In this document: positions 1-10,078 of the stretch, in pieces | How positions within the stretch are numbered: the first letter of the stretch is position 1 | How the letters are laid out: every line of letters starts with the position of its first letter | Assembly: GCA_021307315.1 (NCBI GenBank) | Contig: JAJSPD010000038.1 | Coordinates: 390,441-454,440, forward strand | DNA length: 64,000 nt | Source of the DNA: Bisporella sp. PMI_857 | Lineage: Eukaryota > Ascomycota > Leotiomycetes > Helotiales > Helotiaceae | Reading direction: 5' to 3' | Notes under the pieces: model-generated | Databases searched by the model: none | What the model was told of the DNA's origin: nothing | What the model saw: only the letters and a program-made list of their open reading frames with translations | Program-made: the position numbers and the translations under genes

Positions 1-305
1 CCTACACCGGGAGTACAGTCTGTGATATGTAGGACCCTCCTTCGGCTGCCTATCTACTACCAGGTTGTGTGGGATACGAGCCCGCAAAATGCCATTCCCA
101 GCTTCTGCCATAGCCGCAGGTTCATGATGAAGCAAAGTCTCGCGCTTACCTTGAGAAACATTCCTATACATAGAGGCATCAAGGGCACACTCCTGGGGGC
201 CGATCATCGTAGGAAAGGTTCGGGAGGGCTTTCTGTAGGGCTTCTGACTAAGGCACCTGGCTTTCCCGCCGAGGTAGATTTGAATGATTCTATTTTCGGG
301 GCAGA
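1..305 (-). other. Open frame running off the left edge, unidentified
   Basis: A frame on the minus strand stays open for about 100 codons from near 305 to the window edge. It contains a cysteine/histidine pattern (C-A-L-D-A-S-M-Y-R then a leucine and paired histidines) that faintly recalls a fungal C2H2 finger with some cysteines replaced. The opposite strand is also open over 22-318, so coding is uncertain. It may be the continuation of the decayed finger gene near 0.9-1.2 kb, but nothing joins the two directly. Confidence 0.15.
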
Positions 306-895
306 TCATGTGGGCTAAATGAGTAGCTTCTCATCATAAGTCACCGCACTATTACAGCATACAGACTTATTATATTAGCAAGGGGCGATGAAAGGAGCCA
401 GAATCCTCATTGAATTTTATGAGAAACCTACTTCTCTGAAGCGTAGTTAGCGGCTTCGTAGGTAGAGAAATCAAAGCGTTCACTCATGTTTGCAAATTTT
501 CGCCGCTGGTTTAGTATGGAACATAGTTAAGATTATAAATTATGGTAATGGGCTTACCCCCTGCGTGATACTTGGAGCCATAACTTTCGTTGATGTTCCT
601 TCCACTATTGTACTAGCGCTTCTCAGACAGGTTCACAGATATCTTATGTAACATGGAGATGCAGCAGGCACAGGAGAATAACTTGGCTGCCCCTCCGCTT
701 CCCTATCATACACATGATCACAAATGTTGGCAAGCAGGCTGTGAATTTTGTGCTCGTCGTTCTACCTACGAAGCGCCCATCACGATATAACCACCAGGTG
801 TCTAAGCGCCAAGCGCTCAACCTCCTTCCTCCGCAGCCTTGCAATGCTATTTCCCTACAGAACGCGTTTGCTCAACGTAGAACCAGGCGGGCCAT

Positions 896-1194
896 TCAGA
901 AAATGAAGCTCCGCGACCCTCTGCTGATATACGTTAGCGACCTTTTGCGCGATGGAGCAGCGAGAGGGGGATGTGTAGCCAAACCTGCCGGCACGGCCAA
1001 AGCGCCGTTATGATCGATGGGATGGTCAAAAGCTTTGCGCCTTCTGTCATAACGTAAGTTGCATGTCCTAGCCTCTCTGGATCTGCTGGGAACCTTAGGA
1101 GGTGGCGGCAAGGTTGCCCTACTGTGATACCGCATAACCAGCCATACCGTTTATGCGGCACATCTATGGGAGGTTCCTGGATTCTCTGCACCAC
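896..1194 (-). pseudogene. Decayed C2H2 zinc-finger gene fragment
   Basis: Two overlapping minus-strand frames each carry half of a recognisable pattern. One reads LRFPADPERLGHATYVMTEG, which resembles the finger-plus-linker of a C2H2 family frequent in fungal genomes. The shifted frame reads KAFDHPIDHNGALAVPAG and then a basic stretch with SRKRSLTYISRGS, like the following finger region (FDCPIDHCGR type). Zinc-binding cysteines and histidines are partly missing and the frame is broken, so this reads as a relic. Family resemblance is from memory of the motif style, not from a search. Confidence 0.35.
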
Positions 1195-1489
1195 CGCCTC
1201 GGCTCCTAGCCTGTTATTTTAGCACCAAAGTCTTGGGTTTTTTTATCCGGCGTGCTCTGGATGCCGTCGGAGATGGGTGCCCATCGCATTATGGCAGGGT
1301 AAGCAGTGCTCTCATTGCTGTTGGAGCAGCTTGCGGGATCGATGGCCCCTGGTATCGCACCAGGGTTAATCGGGTTTTGGGTCTCCTGTGTGGAGTAGGA
1401 CCTGCAAGAGGAGCTTATTATCCACGCCCACGACGCAGGGAGGATGTGATCCGGATCACAATGGGGCTCAGCGCTGTAGATCATCTTTG

Positions 1490-2169
1490 AGCGATGGTAG
1501 TTGATTCTAGGCCAGGTAGACTAGGCGGGTATGAGATGGTTGACAGGTTTGTCTGAGTTGAAAAAGATTGCAAGTTCTTCGTTCGCTTTGAATGGCTGCT
1601 CCCAACAAAGGACGGGACGAAACGGTTCCGGTCTCATGGTTTTTTGGTTTCGTTGACATGTAAAGCAGCGTTTACTGACTTTTAAGGAGTACCGCTCTAG
1701 GGATATTTACTAAAGAATTATATGCCTTTTCATTGCCTTTTTTTTTGGGCGAGCAATAATGTGGTTCTGTTGGAGCTCTGAGCGTATAATCATCGTTTAA
1801 TCACTTAATTCAGTTTAGCGTAATTTTGGCTGTTTTTATAATGGTGATTTTAAACTTTTTTTTTACTAGACTAAAGGTTTTTAATTAATAATATTATTAT
1901 TATTAGTCGCACGTTTAGTTATATAGCTGCCATTTTAAGAGGGGTTTGGCCGCTGCTTTGTAGGCCGTCTAAATCGTACCCACAATAACTAGCGAAACCG
2001 CGGTAAGAGCCGAAAGGTAGGCATAAAGTCATCCATCTATACAGCCCCATCTCCTGTTTGAATTTACTTCATCCTCCTCATTCTCAACGGCGAATCTGGA
2101 GATATATATCAACATTCATCTGAGCGATTTGAGCCTGATAATTTTATTGTTTCCCATCGGGCTCAAACC
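1490..2169. promoter_or_regulatory. AT-rich intergenic stretch upstream of the F-box gene
   Basis: No credible gene is seen. There are T-runs, an ATT microsatellite at about 1881-1905, and a TATA-like GATATATATC at about 2100-2109, some 65 bases before the F-box start codon. The last could be core promoter. Nothing else is recognised. Confidence 0.3.
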
Positions 2170-3588
2170 ATGCCCGCCATCACAAATCTTCCGTGCGAGG
2201 TGGTCGCATCTATCCTGCGAAGCCTCGATCATATCGGCTCCCTGGTATCCTCCCTCCTCACCTGCCATCACTTCTACACGTCATTTAAGGAAAACCCTAG
2301 CGTCAGCTATGAAATCCTACAGCGACAAGTCAATCCGGCTCTCATCCCCTACTGTGCTATGGTTATAGAAGCATCACGTCTGCCGTACCCGCGCACCCTG
2401 TCTTCAATCCGGGAAATACTCCACACCCTTTACCATAAGCCGGACCAACTAGTTGCTCAAGCGCAGCCAACGCCTCTCTCTATGGCGTTGCGGATAGCAC
2501 GTACTCATGATATAATCGAAACCTTTGTAGCCGACTTCGCGAGAGATGCCTGGGCCGTCCTTTCTACCTATAATGGAGATGCAGGCTTGCCCGATAATTT
2601 CACCCTATCGCCTAGGGAGCACTTTCGATTCTGTCGCGCCTTCTACCGCGTTGAAGTCTTCTTCGTTCTATTCCGTGGCCAGCTGGGAACATTTTATTCC
2701 CCTTTCAATAATCGCGAGAGCCAATACTTCTTTGCAGAACACTCGCCGTGGGAAAACGAACAGCTCGCCTGCATCCACGATTTCCTTGAGAAGAGGCTTA
2801 CTGAAGGTTCGTTGTTCCGAGACTATCGCAAGTATTAGAAGAATCTGATTGCTAATTCCTAATGTAGCTTCTCGCGATGTGGTCGCTCATGATGTTGAGT
2901 TTGGGGAACTTTCTGTCGATTATCTCAGCCTTGGTGGTGATAACAGCCAGAAGCAACTCTGGGTATGTCTCGAAATTCCCTATTGACTGGAAGTTGTTAC
3001 TTTAATGAGTAATCAGCTGACTAACTTGGCAAAACACAGATGTCACTCGGTGTTTGTTTTCTCGATCGACTAAAGAATGAAAATTCATACGAGGCTAAAA
3101 AGGCCTTGCTAGATTCTGTGGTTAGCGCCGGCAGCGCCAGCCTCTACTATGGACTTATAGGCTCTCCTAGAGAAGATTCAACTAGCGATGCCCTCCTTGA
3201 AGAATATACCGAGGAAAATATAAAAGACTTAGTTAGGCACCCAGACCTACTTGACACTAATAATGGTCCATATTCAGCCTGGTTCTCTGCCCACAGAGAT
3301 GTCCCTCGTAGTTTCTGGGTCATGTTTGACAATAATGCTGGCTTGCGGGAATGCGCTTATGTACTTTGGGACATAGATCGTATAGAACGATACAATTTGC
3401 TAAAATTGTTTGAAAATGTGCCTGTAGATCCGAGCCACTTGTATACAGATGGTGAATTTGAGGAAATGCAGGAATCATTTGAAGAGAGGTCGATTATTTG
3501 GCAGAAGGGTGGTTCGGGTTATTGGAGCAAAGGGGACACCAGTCGTATAATGTGGCAGATCAAATCCACAGGATACCCTGCAAAATAA
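2170..3588 (+). CDS. F-box-like domain protein
   Basis: This is a three-exon gene with exons 2170-2806, 2868-2962 and 3040-3588, encoding 426 residues. Splice phases agree: the first join needs one plus two bases and the second is in phase 0. The third exon begins directly after an ACACAG acceptor with a CTAAC branch site upstream. The N-terminus (about residues 5-45, beginning LPCEVVASILRSLDHI and followed by a leucine/cysteine-rich stretch) has the form of a fungal F-box, which would recruit Skp1 of an SCF ubiquitin ligase. The remainder is unrecognised, acidic in parts, with no membrane segment or leucine-rich repeat evident. Substrate is unknown. Filamentous ascomycetes carry many such divergent genes, often in accessory regions like this one. 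Confidence 0.7.
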
Positions 3589-4535
3589 ATGTATAGGTTT
3601 TTGAGAAATACACAAAATGAGTAAGAAAATATAGGGTTCAGGTCATGCTTTAAAAAGGAAGAAAGTCGTGTAGATATGTAACTAGCACTAACCTCTTCAA
3701 GTAATAGCAGGTATACGTCAGCTTTTGTGCACAATGGCTTTAGCTTTTTGCGACTTACTACGAATATAGAAGTGAGTAAGTTTGCTATACTTAAGCTTTA
3801 ATTAGATCATTCTATAGTTTGCTTCTCAATGCCACGAGGATATAAGTTTTTAGATGAGATATGCTATCGTCTTGTTCGCAAGATCGTTACGTTAGTGAAG
3901 GTGGAACCAACTTGCAGCAGGTAGGGTTAAGTTATACTTGATATTCACGATGTTTTTCACTTGGTTTGTGCGGCGCCGAAAGACAGATTAGGAGAAATAT
4001 ATCACTCTTTATACCACCTAATCACAAATTGTAGTCACCACCTTCATATGCAACAAAACAACATAACATTTTTCAAGAAGATCGCCACCTTTCGTCGCTA
4101 CCAAAAGGCCGATCGCAGAGAACACAAGGGGAGCTCATACTGTCAAAGTTTTCATACTATTGTTGATTCAAATTTTCTGGAGTAGTCAGAAGTAACAATA
4201 ATCGGAAGCGGTGAGTTAACAGTCCGATTATACATGTGACAAATGGAAATGTCGGCAGACAGCTGCTTCGTGTACTGTATAGATACCGACCTATGTGAAA
4301 GAGTGAAGATAGCCTGATACAAAAACGCATTCATTGTCCCTCATAAAGGCATAGCGTCCAACAACCCATCCTACCTACAGTCCTTCAAGCACTTAATCAT
4401 CAACCACCCACCCTCGCTTCAAGTTTATATTTCTCATGAAATACAAGTAGAATCACTGTTTAAACTTCCTAAGCTTCGCTTCCAAATTTTGAACATTCTC
4501 GAAGAGGGTTCCTGTTCCTCGTTAGTGTGTTCCAA
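3589..4535. other. Intergenic, nothing recognised
   Basis: Only short unconnected frames on both strands. No domain, RNA gene or repeat was recognised. Confidence 0.4.
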
Positions 4536-4862
4536 TTAGTGACTCGTACGTTTTACTCTATTCACCCAATTAGCGCTTGAACTCAACCCACCAACACCTG
4601 AGGATATAAATTTACCACTAATGTCCTCCTTATTCTTCGTTTCCTGTTCGCTGACCTTCTTAATAGACATCCACTGGCATAAACCTACCCCAAGCGCTAG
4701 CCCCCCTACTCCCCCTGCCGCAACTCCCTTCCAGAAGTTTTCATTCCCACTATTATTGATTATTGCCGTAGTGGTGTCTTTGGAGCCAATAGATATCTTG
4801 CTACCGTTTGCATGCGCATGTTTGCTGCTGTCAGGTGAATTGTTCGAGGTATTGTTGTTCAT
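4536..4862 (-). CDS. Small glycine-zipper membrane protein, hypothetical
   Basis: This 108-residue single-exon frame starts with an Asn/Ser-rich segment (MNNNTSNNSPDSS). A polar stretch follows, then one hydrophobic segment at about residues 43-66 (FWKGVAAGGVGGLALGVGL) with repeated small-xxx-small glycine spacing, typical of glycine-zipper helices that pack or oligomerise in membranes. The tail is charged and then Ser/Gly-rich. No family was recognised. It is divergent from the NLR-N-terminal-like gene starting at 5298, with 435 bases between the two start codons, so a shared promoter is possible. The region upstream of the zipper (KISIGSKDTTTAIINNSGNE) is compositionally like short amyloid-forming motifs of fungal death-fold systems, but I cannot match it to a defined motif. 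Confidence 0.45.
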   Translation of the reverse strand: MNNNTSNNSPDSSKHAHANGSKISIGSKDTTTAIINNSGNENFWKGVAAGGVGGLALGVGLCQWMSIKKVSEQETKNKEDISGKFISSGVGGLSSSANWVNRVKRTSH

Positions 4863-5297
4863 GTTGTATTATCGCGCAACTAGGTTCGAAGATTGATTGG
4901 CTTTGCTAATGTTCGGCGAAGGGCTAAAGCATCGCATTAGAATTAGCAGAGAGTATCCACCATCCTCTCCAAGCAAGATGATCACCTTTGTTACTCCTCT
5001 GCGGTCAAGAACAATGCTACACTTGCAGATTAGGACGAAGAGAGCAAATGGCAAAAGACATTGTCAGATCGAAATCTCACAAGGAGCTTATATCCGGCAA
5101 GAAAGGAAAACCAACAATGGGAAGATGTTATTGGATGCTGGGCTACATGCAGAAGTGCACATGACGGCAGGATGAACAAATTATGCAAGTTGAGCTGAAA
5201 ACCTTCAAGATAAACCACATCTTAATTTTTGAAACCACCAGATACTCATTACCAATCAATTAAAAAGCGCACCCGGTACTGTGCAGGACAAATCGAC
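4863..5297. promoter_or_regulatory. Divergent intergenic region
   Basis: These 435 bases separate two divergently transcribed genes and probably hold both promoters. No specific binding site was recognised. Overlapping short frames on both strands are treated as chance. Confidence 0.3.
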
Positions 5298-6261
5298 ATG
5301 GCGAAGGAGGGCATCATTCCGATACTGAAGAATTTCGCTTGTGACGCGATGTCGTGGGTCCCCATTCTCATATCAATTGGTAACCTCTGCTGCTGGTTGA
5401 ATGAACTGTATGAGGGAGTCAAGTCTGTTCCCGCACAGTTAATCTCGGTCTGGAACTACCTTGAACAGCTTACAACATGGCTCGCCGCACTCCAGAGGAT
5501 TTGTATTCGAGACGGAACCCCGACTCTCCACCAAATAGATTATCAACGGATAGGACACCTTTTCGAACAATGTCTTCAGGATATGACGGTGGCAAAAGAC
5601 ATGATCGAGTCTTGCATAGACTCTTTCCCAGTAAAAATCACCGCTTGGGAAACGTTCAAGGGCATTTTCAATCCACCTGAATGGCTACAAAAACAGGCGA
5701 TAGTTGAAGGCTATCTTAAAAAAACCAGAACGACTATTGAAACTATAAATGGAATCATCATTGTAAATATATACGAGAAGGTTTCTAACACAGAGCTTCA
5801 AACGTTTTTGGGAAATTCGGATAGAAATCAACACAGTCAAGGCAGTCGACTGTGTCGACCCCAAAATTCCACCGCGAGCAATAGAAACACCTCCGGTAGG
5901 AATAGAAGACAGCCGAAGGCTTTACCCTCACAAGCACCACTAACAGAGGATATGGATGCGCGGATAGAGTTGAAAGCTAGGTTGGCTAAGCTAGTTACCT
6001 TAACCAATGAATACATTTGGTATGGGTAAGTTGTTCTTTTCTTTCCTTCCCCATTCTAAGTAAGCTTCCTTCCTAACAAACCTCAGAATTCCAACCGAGT
6101 ATCAAGAAGCAAGCCAGTCTAGGCCTTCGAGTGATCTAAAGGGTATCATAATCCAGAGAAGAGGTTCGGGATCAGACGCGCTGCGTATCTTAATTCTAGA
6201 TATGCGATTTAGGAGAATGACAGTTCTGAAGTGTAAACCAACCCCGCCCCACCTTAAATGA
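5298..6261 (+). CDS. Hypothetical protein resembling fungal NLR N-terminal (SesA/HeLo-like) domains
   Basis: Two exons, 5298-6025 and 6087-6261, give about 300 residues. The intron has a GTAAGT donor, a CTAAC branch site and a CTCAG acceptor, and the join GG+A keeps the frame. ATG at 5298 (context GACATGG) is chosen; the open frame upstream lacks an ATG. The first 180 residues are helical with a hydrophobic start (WVPILISIGNLCCWLNELY) and regularly spaced leucines, aromatics and cysteines. That fold style resembles the N-terminal effector domains of fungal STAND receptors such as SesA or HeLo-like. The remainder is polar and Arg/Ser-rich. No NACHT or repeat domain follows, so it could be a stand-alone effector-type protein or a truncated receptor. 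The family assignment is inference; structure prediction would decide it. Confidence 0.45.
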
Positions 6262-6641
6262 AAATTTCAATTCGGACTGATTCTGGTCTAGTGCGCAAAG
6301 GCTCCCCGTATTTTACTATTCCCTCTCGCAGTAGTGCACACACAGCGACCATACTAGTCGAAGAGTTGGATTTGTCAGCTCCGAGAATGCCTCTAATAAT
6401 GGGAACTTCTAATTCAGACTCCCCAGCAGCTTTGGCAAATAACATCAGAGGCAATATCGGAATTAGGTTCGATAATACAGGAGGTCTGCGCACCCCACAA
6501 GATCATATGGGTGGACTCTTCTAACTGAATTCAGTGATGAGAGCACTGAGAAGCATAGTCGAAGGTTACAAAATTTTGCACTCTAGGTAGGCAAGAGTAA
6601 AACCTAAGTTTTGGTATGTTTTACTGATTGATATCCGCACA

Positions 6642-7120
6642 GCTTCTGCGCTGGATTTCGGTGTAAGAAGATTCGTGAGCTAAACGAATACAACCAAGCC
6701 GCGCCTACGATCCTTGGTCCTAAGGAAAACAAGATTACCACCGTCTCTGAGATTATCGACGTGTCTATCAGAGGGAGTAAGCTTCGTGTGTTATTGCTCT
6801 GGCCTTTCGGGGGCATTAACGACAAGAAATGGTCTTCTAGCAAAAGTATTCTCTATATCCATGCTGGTACGAACCCAAGGACGGGACTAACTGAGCACTA
6901 CCAAAAGGCTAACCGTACTTCAGTCTTGTCTGCAAATCATTACTCCACTAAGGGCAAAATTTTATCCCTTAAAGGGGTTCGTCTCCTGGCGACACGAAAT
7001 GGAATAAAGTCCCTAGAGAACCCTGATACCGAGAACAAGGTGGATGGGGATTTTAGGTTGACTTTTAACACACGTGAAGGTACGGTAGGAATTCTTTGCT
7101 GTAATAATATTTGTCATTGA
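6642..7120 (+). other. Uncharacterised open frame, possible exon
   Basis: A frame of about 158 codons is open downstream of a CCGCACAG that could act as an acceptor. Its protein begins CKKIRELNEYNQAAPTILG and has mixed composition (RGSKLRVLLLWPFGGIND), which looks like real protein rather than random translation. No start codon, upstream exon or family could be fixed. The frame 6258-6524 just before it is similarly open and unidentified. It may be a decayed or unusually spliced gene next to the NLR-like gene. Confidence 0.25.
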
Positions 7121-7562
7121 TAATACTAATAACATACTACCAGATGTGAAGGAAGTATACGATTTATTATTAGCAAGGGAAGAATGAGATAGGTAACATG
7201 TTAGGAGGCTTTCCCCGTAATGTGTTTAACCTTTCCACCTATATCGGGTCCTGTCAACAGTCATTGAAATAAAGTCTCCGTCAGAGGGGTTTCAATTCAT
7301 TTCTGCATTGTACTTTAAGTTACTGTAACTGCGGCTTTACACTGTCGTCCAATGGCCCGTCACAGAAAGCTGTTAATAGCGCTCGAAGGCGGGAAGATTG
7401 CTACTTCCCTTTTATTGCGCCAAGGATATGACGAAGACTAACTCTAATGCACAGTAACTAGTCGCGAGGCCTGCGCCGGCCTGCCTCTAGAGACCCATTC
7501 GAACTGAAGGACAAAGCAATAACTTTCTATTCTTGCAGCAATCTATTCCCCACAACCTGCGC
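7121..7562. other. Intergenic, possible transposon end
   Basis: No gene is seen. CAGTAACTAGTCGCG at about 7451-7465 shares AGTAACTAGT with the MITE ends at 7750 and may be the outer terminus of the neighbouring transposon relic. This is suggestive only. Confidence 0.2.
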
Positions 7563-8540
7563 TTAGATCTTCCTCGCCACTGGTGCCCTCCATAGCTCTG
7601 GCGCTTCCATCATGTGCGCTACTTCTGGCTCTGGCCCTGGCTCATCTGCCTCTAGCGCAGCACTTTTACGCTTCCGACTACTTTTTCCTTTGCCATTTGT
7701 GACCTTTTTCGCGGCACGCTTTCTCGTGCCTTCTCGATGTCCTTATAGCCAGTGAAGTAACTAGTATTATCACGATATATTGACCCCTAAAATCGAATAC
7801 TATACCCCACGCAATATGAGATTTCAAATGGCCATACGTATCACGGCAAAATTTGCAAATCTTATATTATATCATACTATACTATAGTATACTATAATAC
7901 TAACCTTAAATGAAGCTATTCCCAATTAGTAATACGACAAAGGCATAGCCTTTTTTTTTTTAAAAAAAAAAGTAAGCTTCATTTCCACTTGTTTTTAACT
8001 CTTGCGGTGGCTTTTTAACCTGGCTTACTAGCCTTGGCAAAATGCTTAGTATATTGCCAATATGATATGGGATCAAATTTTCATACTAATACTAGCGCTT
8101 TACGAGATATCTCATACTAATACTAGCGTAGTATCAAAAAATCGATCTCATATGACTCGAGACTCAATATCACTAAATATATCACCATACTAGTTCCTTC
8201 ACTGCTTATAGCTCATCACCTTCACTTACTTAGTACTACTGGCTTGGCCGATCGGTGAACTTTGGCTTCGTTGTTCATTCTGGTCAAGAATTGACTTTGA
8301 TCCTGAGGGAGGGCACGTTCGGCAAAGAATATTCGGGCGACATTAGCAAGCTTCTGTATATGTTTCTAGAGGTGCTGTGGACTTATATTATTAAGCACAT
8401 GAGCACCCTGTTTGATTAGATTATGCGGCGACGTAAGAGCCCTTTTCCAGAATTAGAGCAATCATGCAAGCATATGCCAGATTCCTTTTGATCCTTCTAT
8501 AGAAAGGCATGCATTTTTAAAATCAAATATTCTGTTCTTT
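7563..8540 (-). pseudogene. Relic of a pogo/Fot1-type (DDE) transposase C-terminus, interrupted by a MITE
   Basis: Read on the minus strand, the part right of the MITE encodes a segment with QKLANVARIFFAERAL and RMNNEAKVHRSAKPVVLS. The part left of it encodes SYKDIEKAR, then KRAAKK, RKRKSAALEADEPGPEPE and finally ELWRAPVAR with a stop near 7563. These are characteristic of the C-terminal tail of fungal pogo-type DDE transposases, where the protein ends in a WRAPVAR-like peptide. In-frame stops and at least one frameshift show it is dead. The tail is split at the SYKD codons by the element at 7750-8204 with its target duplication. The catalytic DDE core was not found in this window, so only the end of the gene is preserved. 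Confidence 0.6.
7750..8204. mobile_element. Non-autonomous hAT-like MITE with 8-bp target duplication
   Basis: The left end reads CAGTGAAGTAACTAGTAT. The right end, reverse-complemented, reads CAGTGAAGGAACTAGTAT, so 17 of 18 positions match as terminal inverted repeats. Both flanks carry the same 8 bases, CTTATAGC, at 7742-7749 and 8205-8212. An 8-bp duplication and CAG-type ends are characteristic of hAT transposons. The 455-bp interior is AT-rich and non-coding. It contains a T-run followed by an A-run near 7950-7972 and a 17-bp direct repeat (TCATACTAATACTAGCG at 8081 and 8112). It sits inside the pogo-type relic and is therefore younger than it. Confidence 0.8.
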
Positions 8541-9002
8541 TATTTTTATAGCGATCTTGACCAGTCATGGTATCTTTTATTTGACTAGATGCTCACAAAT
8601 GAAAACATATTTGTTTGTGGCTCAGCTACTTTCCGTGCCATGATTCCAACAGGAAATGTGTTTACTTCGGCTCATGATCCTTACACTCAGATGACGAAGT
8701 CTCAAACTTCCAACAAATGGATCAATATTCCAACAGATCGAACCAGGAATATTTCTAAACTTAAAATACTCGTTCAATTAGTTTGGTTTTTGCTAACCGA
8801 ACCTACATTGAATAGATTAAACGTGGCGGTGAAGTTCCCAATAAAACAATAGACTACTATGACTGATCCTGAAGCTCCTACGCCTTGGCCAATGACCTGC
8901 CAACTTAAAATGGGTTAATGTTTGCATTAACTCTTGCGAACCCTGCGAAGTAGACTTTTCAATAAATTTAGTGTCGCATCACTCGCAGAACTCAGGCGGC
9001 GA
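8541..9002. other. Intergenic with an unidentified 87-codon frame
   Basis: A frame at 8589-8852 on the plus strand is open but shows no family signature or splice context. The rest is AT-rich. Nothing else is recognised. Confidence 0.25.
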
Positions 9003-10078
9003 TTAAGCCGTTTCTACTACCGTTCTACGTATTGTAAAATACGTCATCAAGTGCGGCGGGTCCTGAGGTTTTCTAATGTACCAAGGGGGAAGAGGAATAT
9101 CTTCTTCTCTTATCTCGACTATATCCCACCATTTCCGCTGTATGTTGGCTTTCTCTTCTTCAAAGAGGATCTTTTGTCTATAGCCATGCCATAACATCGT
9201 CACGCGTGGGGCAAATTCTAGTCGCAAGCTTTCTAAATAGTCTGGAAAGTCTGGGAATTGCGTGTTGATTAAGTATCCACTCGAAAATAATCTTGTGCCT
9301 GGAATTCCTCTGTTTTTCAAATCCATGTTCAAAAGAATAGGAGGTCCATCCGAACCCAAAAGGTGAAAGCAGGCTGGGATCGCACGATCTAAAACTTTTA
9401 TGGATTGAATGTATTCTTGATCAATTTGGCGGCGAGGATATTTCACCCGCAGAGGTGGATTCTGTGCTAAGGAATGAACAATATCAAACGGTAAGTCGTA
9501 GTGACGAAGAATGCGTGTTCCGTATCTATCTTGGCAAGAGTGAGCGGGCATATTGACTTCAATAGACAATTGCGTAAAAAGCTCCGATTATAATCGCCGA
9601 TACTTTGTAGAAAAAAGTAAAGAGGATTCCACACTTCGCCTCCTTCGAAACAAAAGGTGTTCGATTGATAAAAGCATCTAGCGGCTTCATCGGCGATAAT
9701 CGGATGGCAGAATAAAACATTCGTAGCTATTTCTTTCAAGATGGGATCTTTTTTTTCCACGATATATCCATGAGATATAACAGTTTGACCAGTATCACTT
9801 CGCGAAGACTCATAACCCCGGACTGCGACAGACGACGCAATAATTGGCCTCGGTGCAATTAGAACGTACTTGTAAACCTGATTGCGAAGTTCGAGTGAAA
9901 GGTCGAGAAAACATGTAGTGGAGCAAATGGCTAACCCTAAAGGTTGCCCTTTTTGTTGGACAATTCGGCAAATGCGCTTGCGGCTCTTGTACATGATAGC
10001 TAGAGGCTGGGCGGATAAAATTTGGTTCAAGATTAGCTCTAGTGAAATAGCCAGATTGTGGTAATTGTTCGCATCCAA
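9003..10078 (-). pseudogene. F-box-like/2EXR-type fungal gene with a frameshift
   Basis: Two minus-strand frames overlap. The first (from 10078) carries FLDLSLELRNQVYKYVLIAP, the signature of a large fungal family whose N-terminal region resembles an F-box (LPxELRNxIYxxxL). The second frame, from about 9569 down to 9003, continues a protein of matching style (PDYLESLRLEFAPRVTMLW near its end). The switch occurs near 9567-9575, where one extra base would restore a continuous frame of about 350 codons. No intron with proper splice sites fits there. It is either a one-base loss in a pseudogene or a sequencing or assembly error. Confidence 0.6.
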
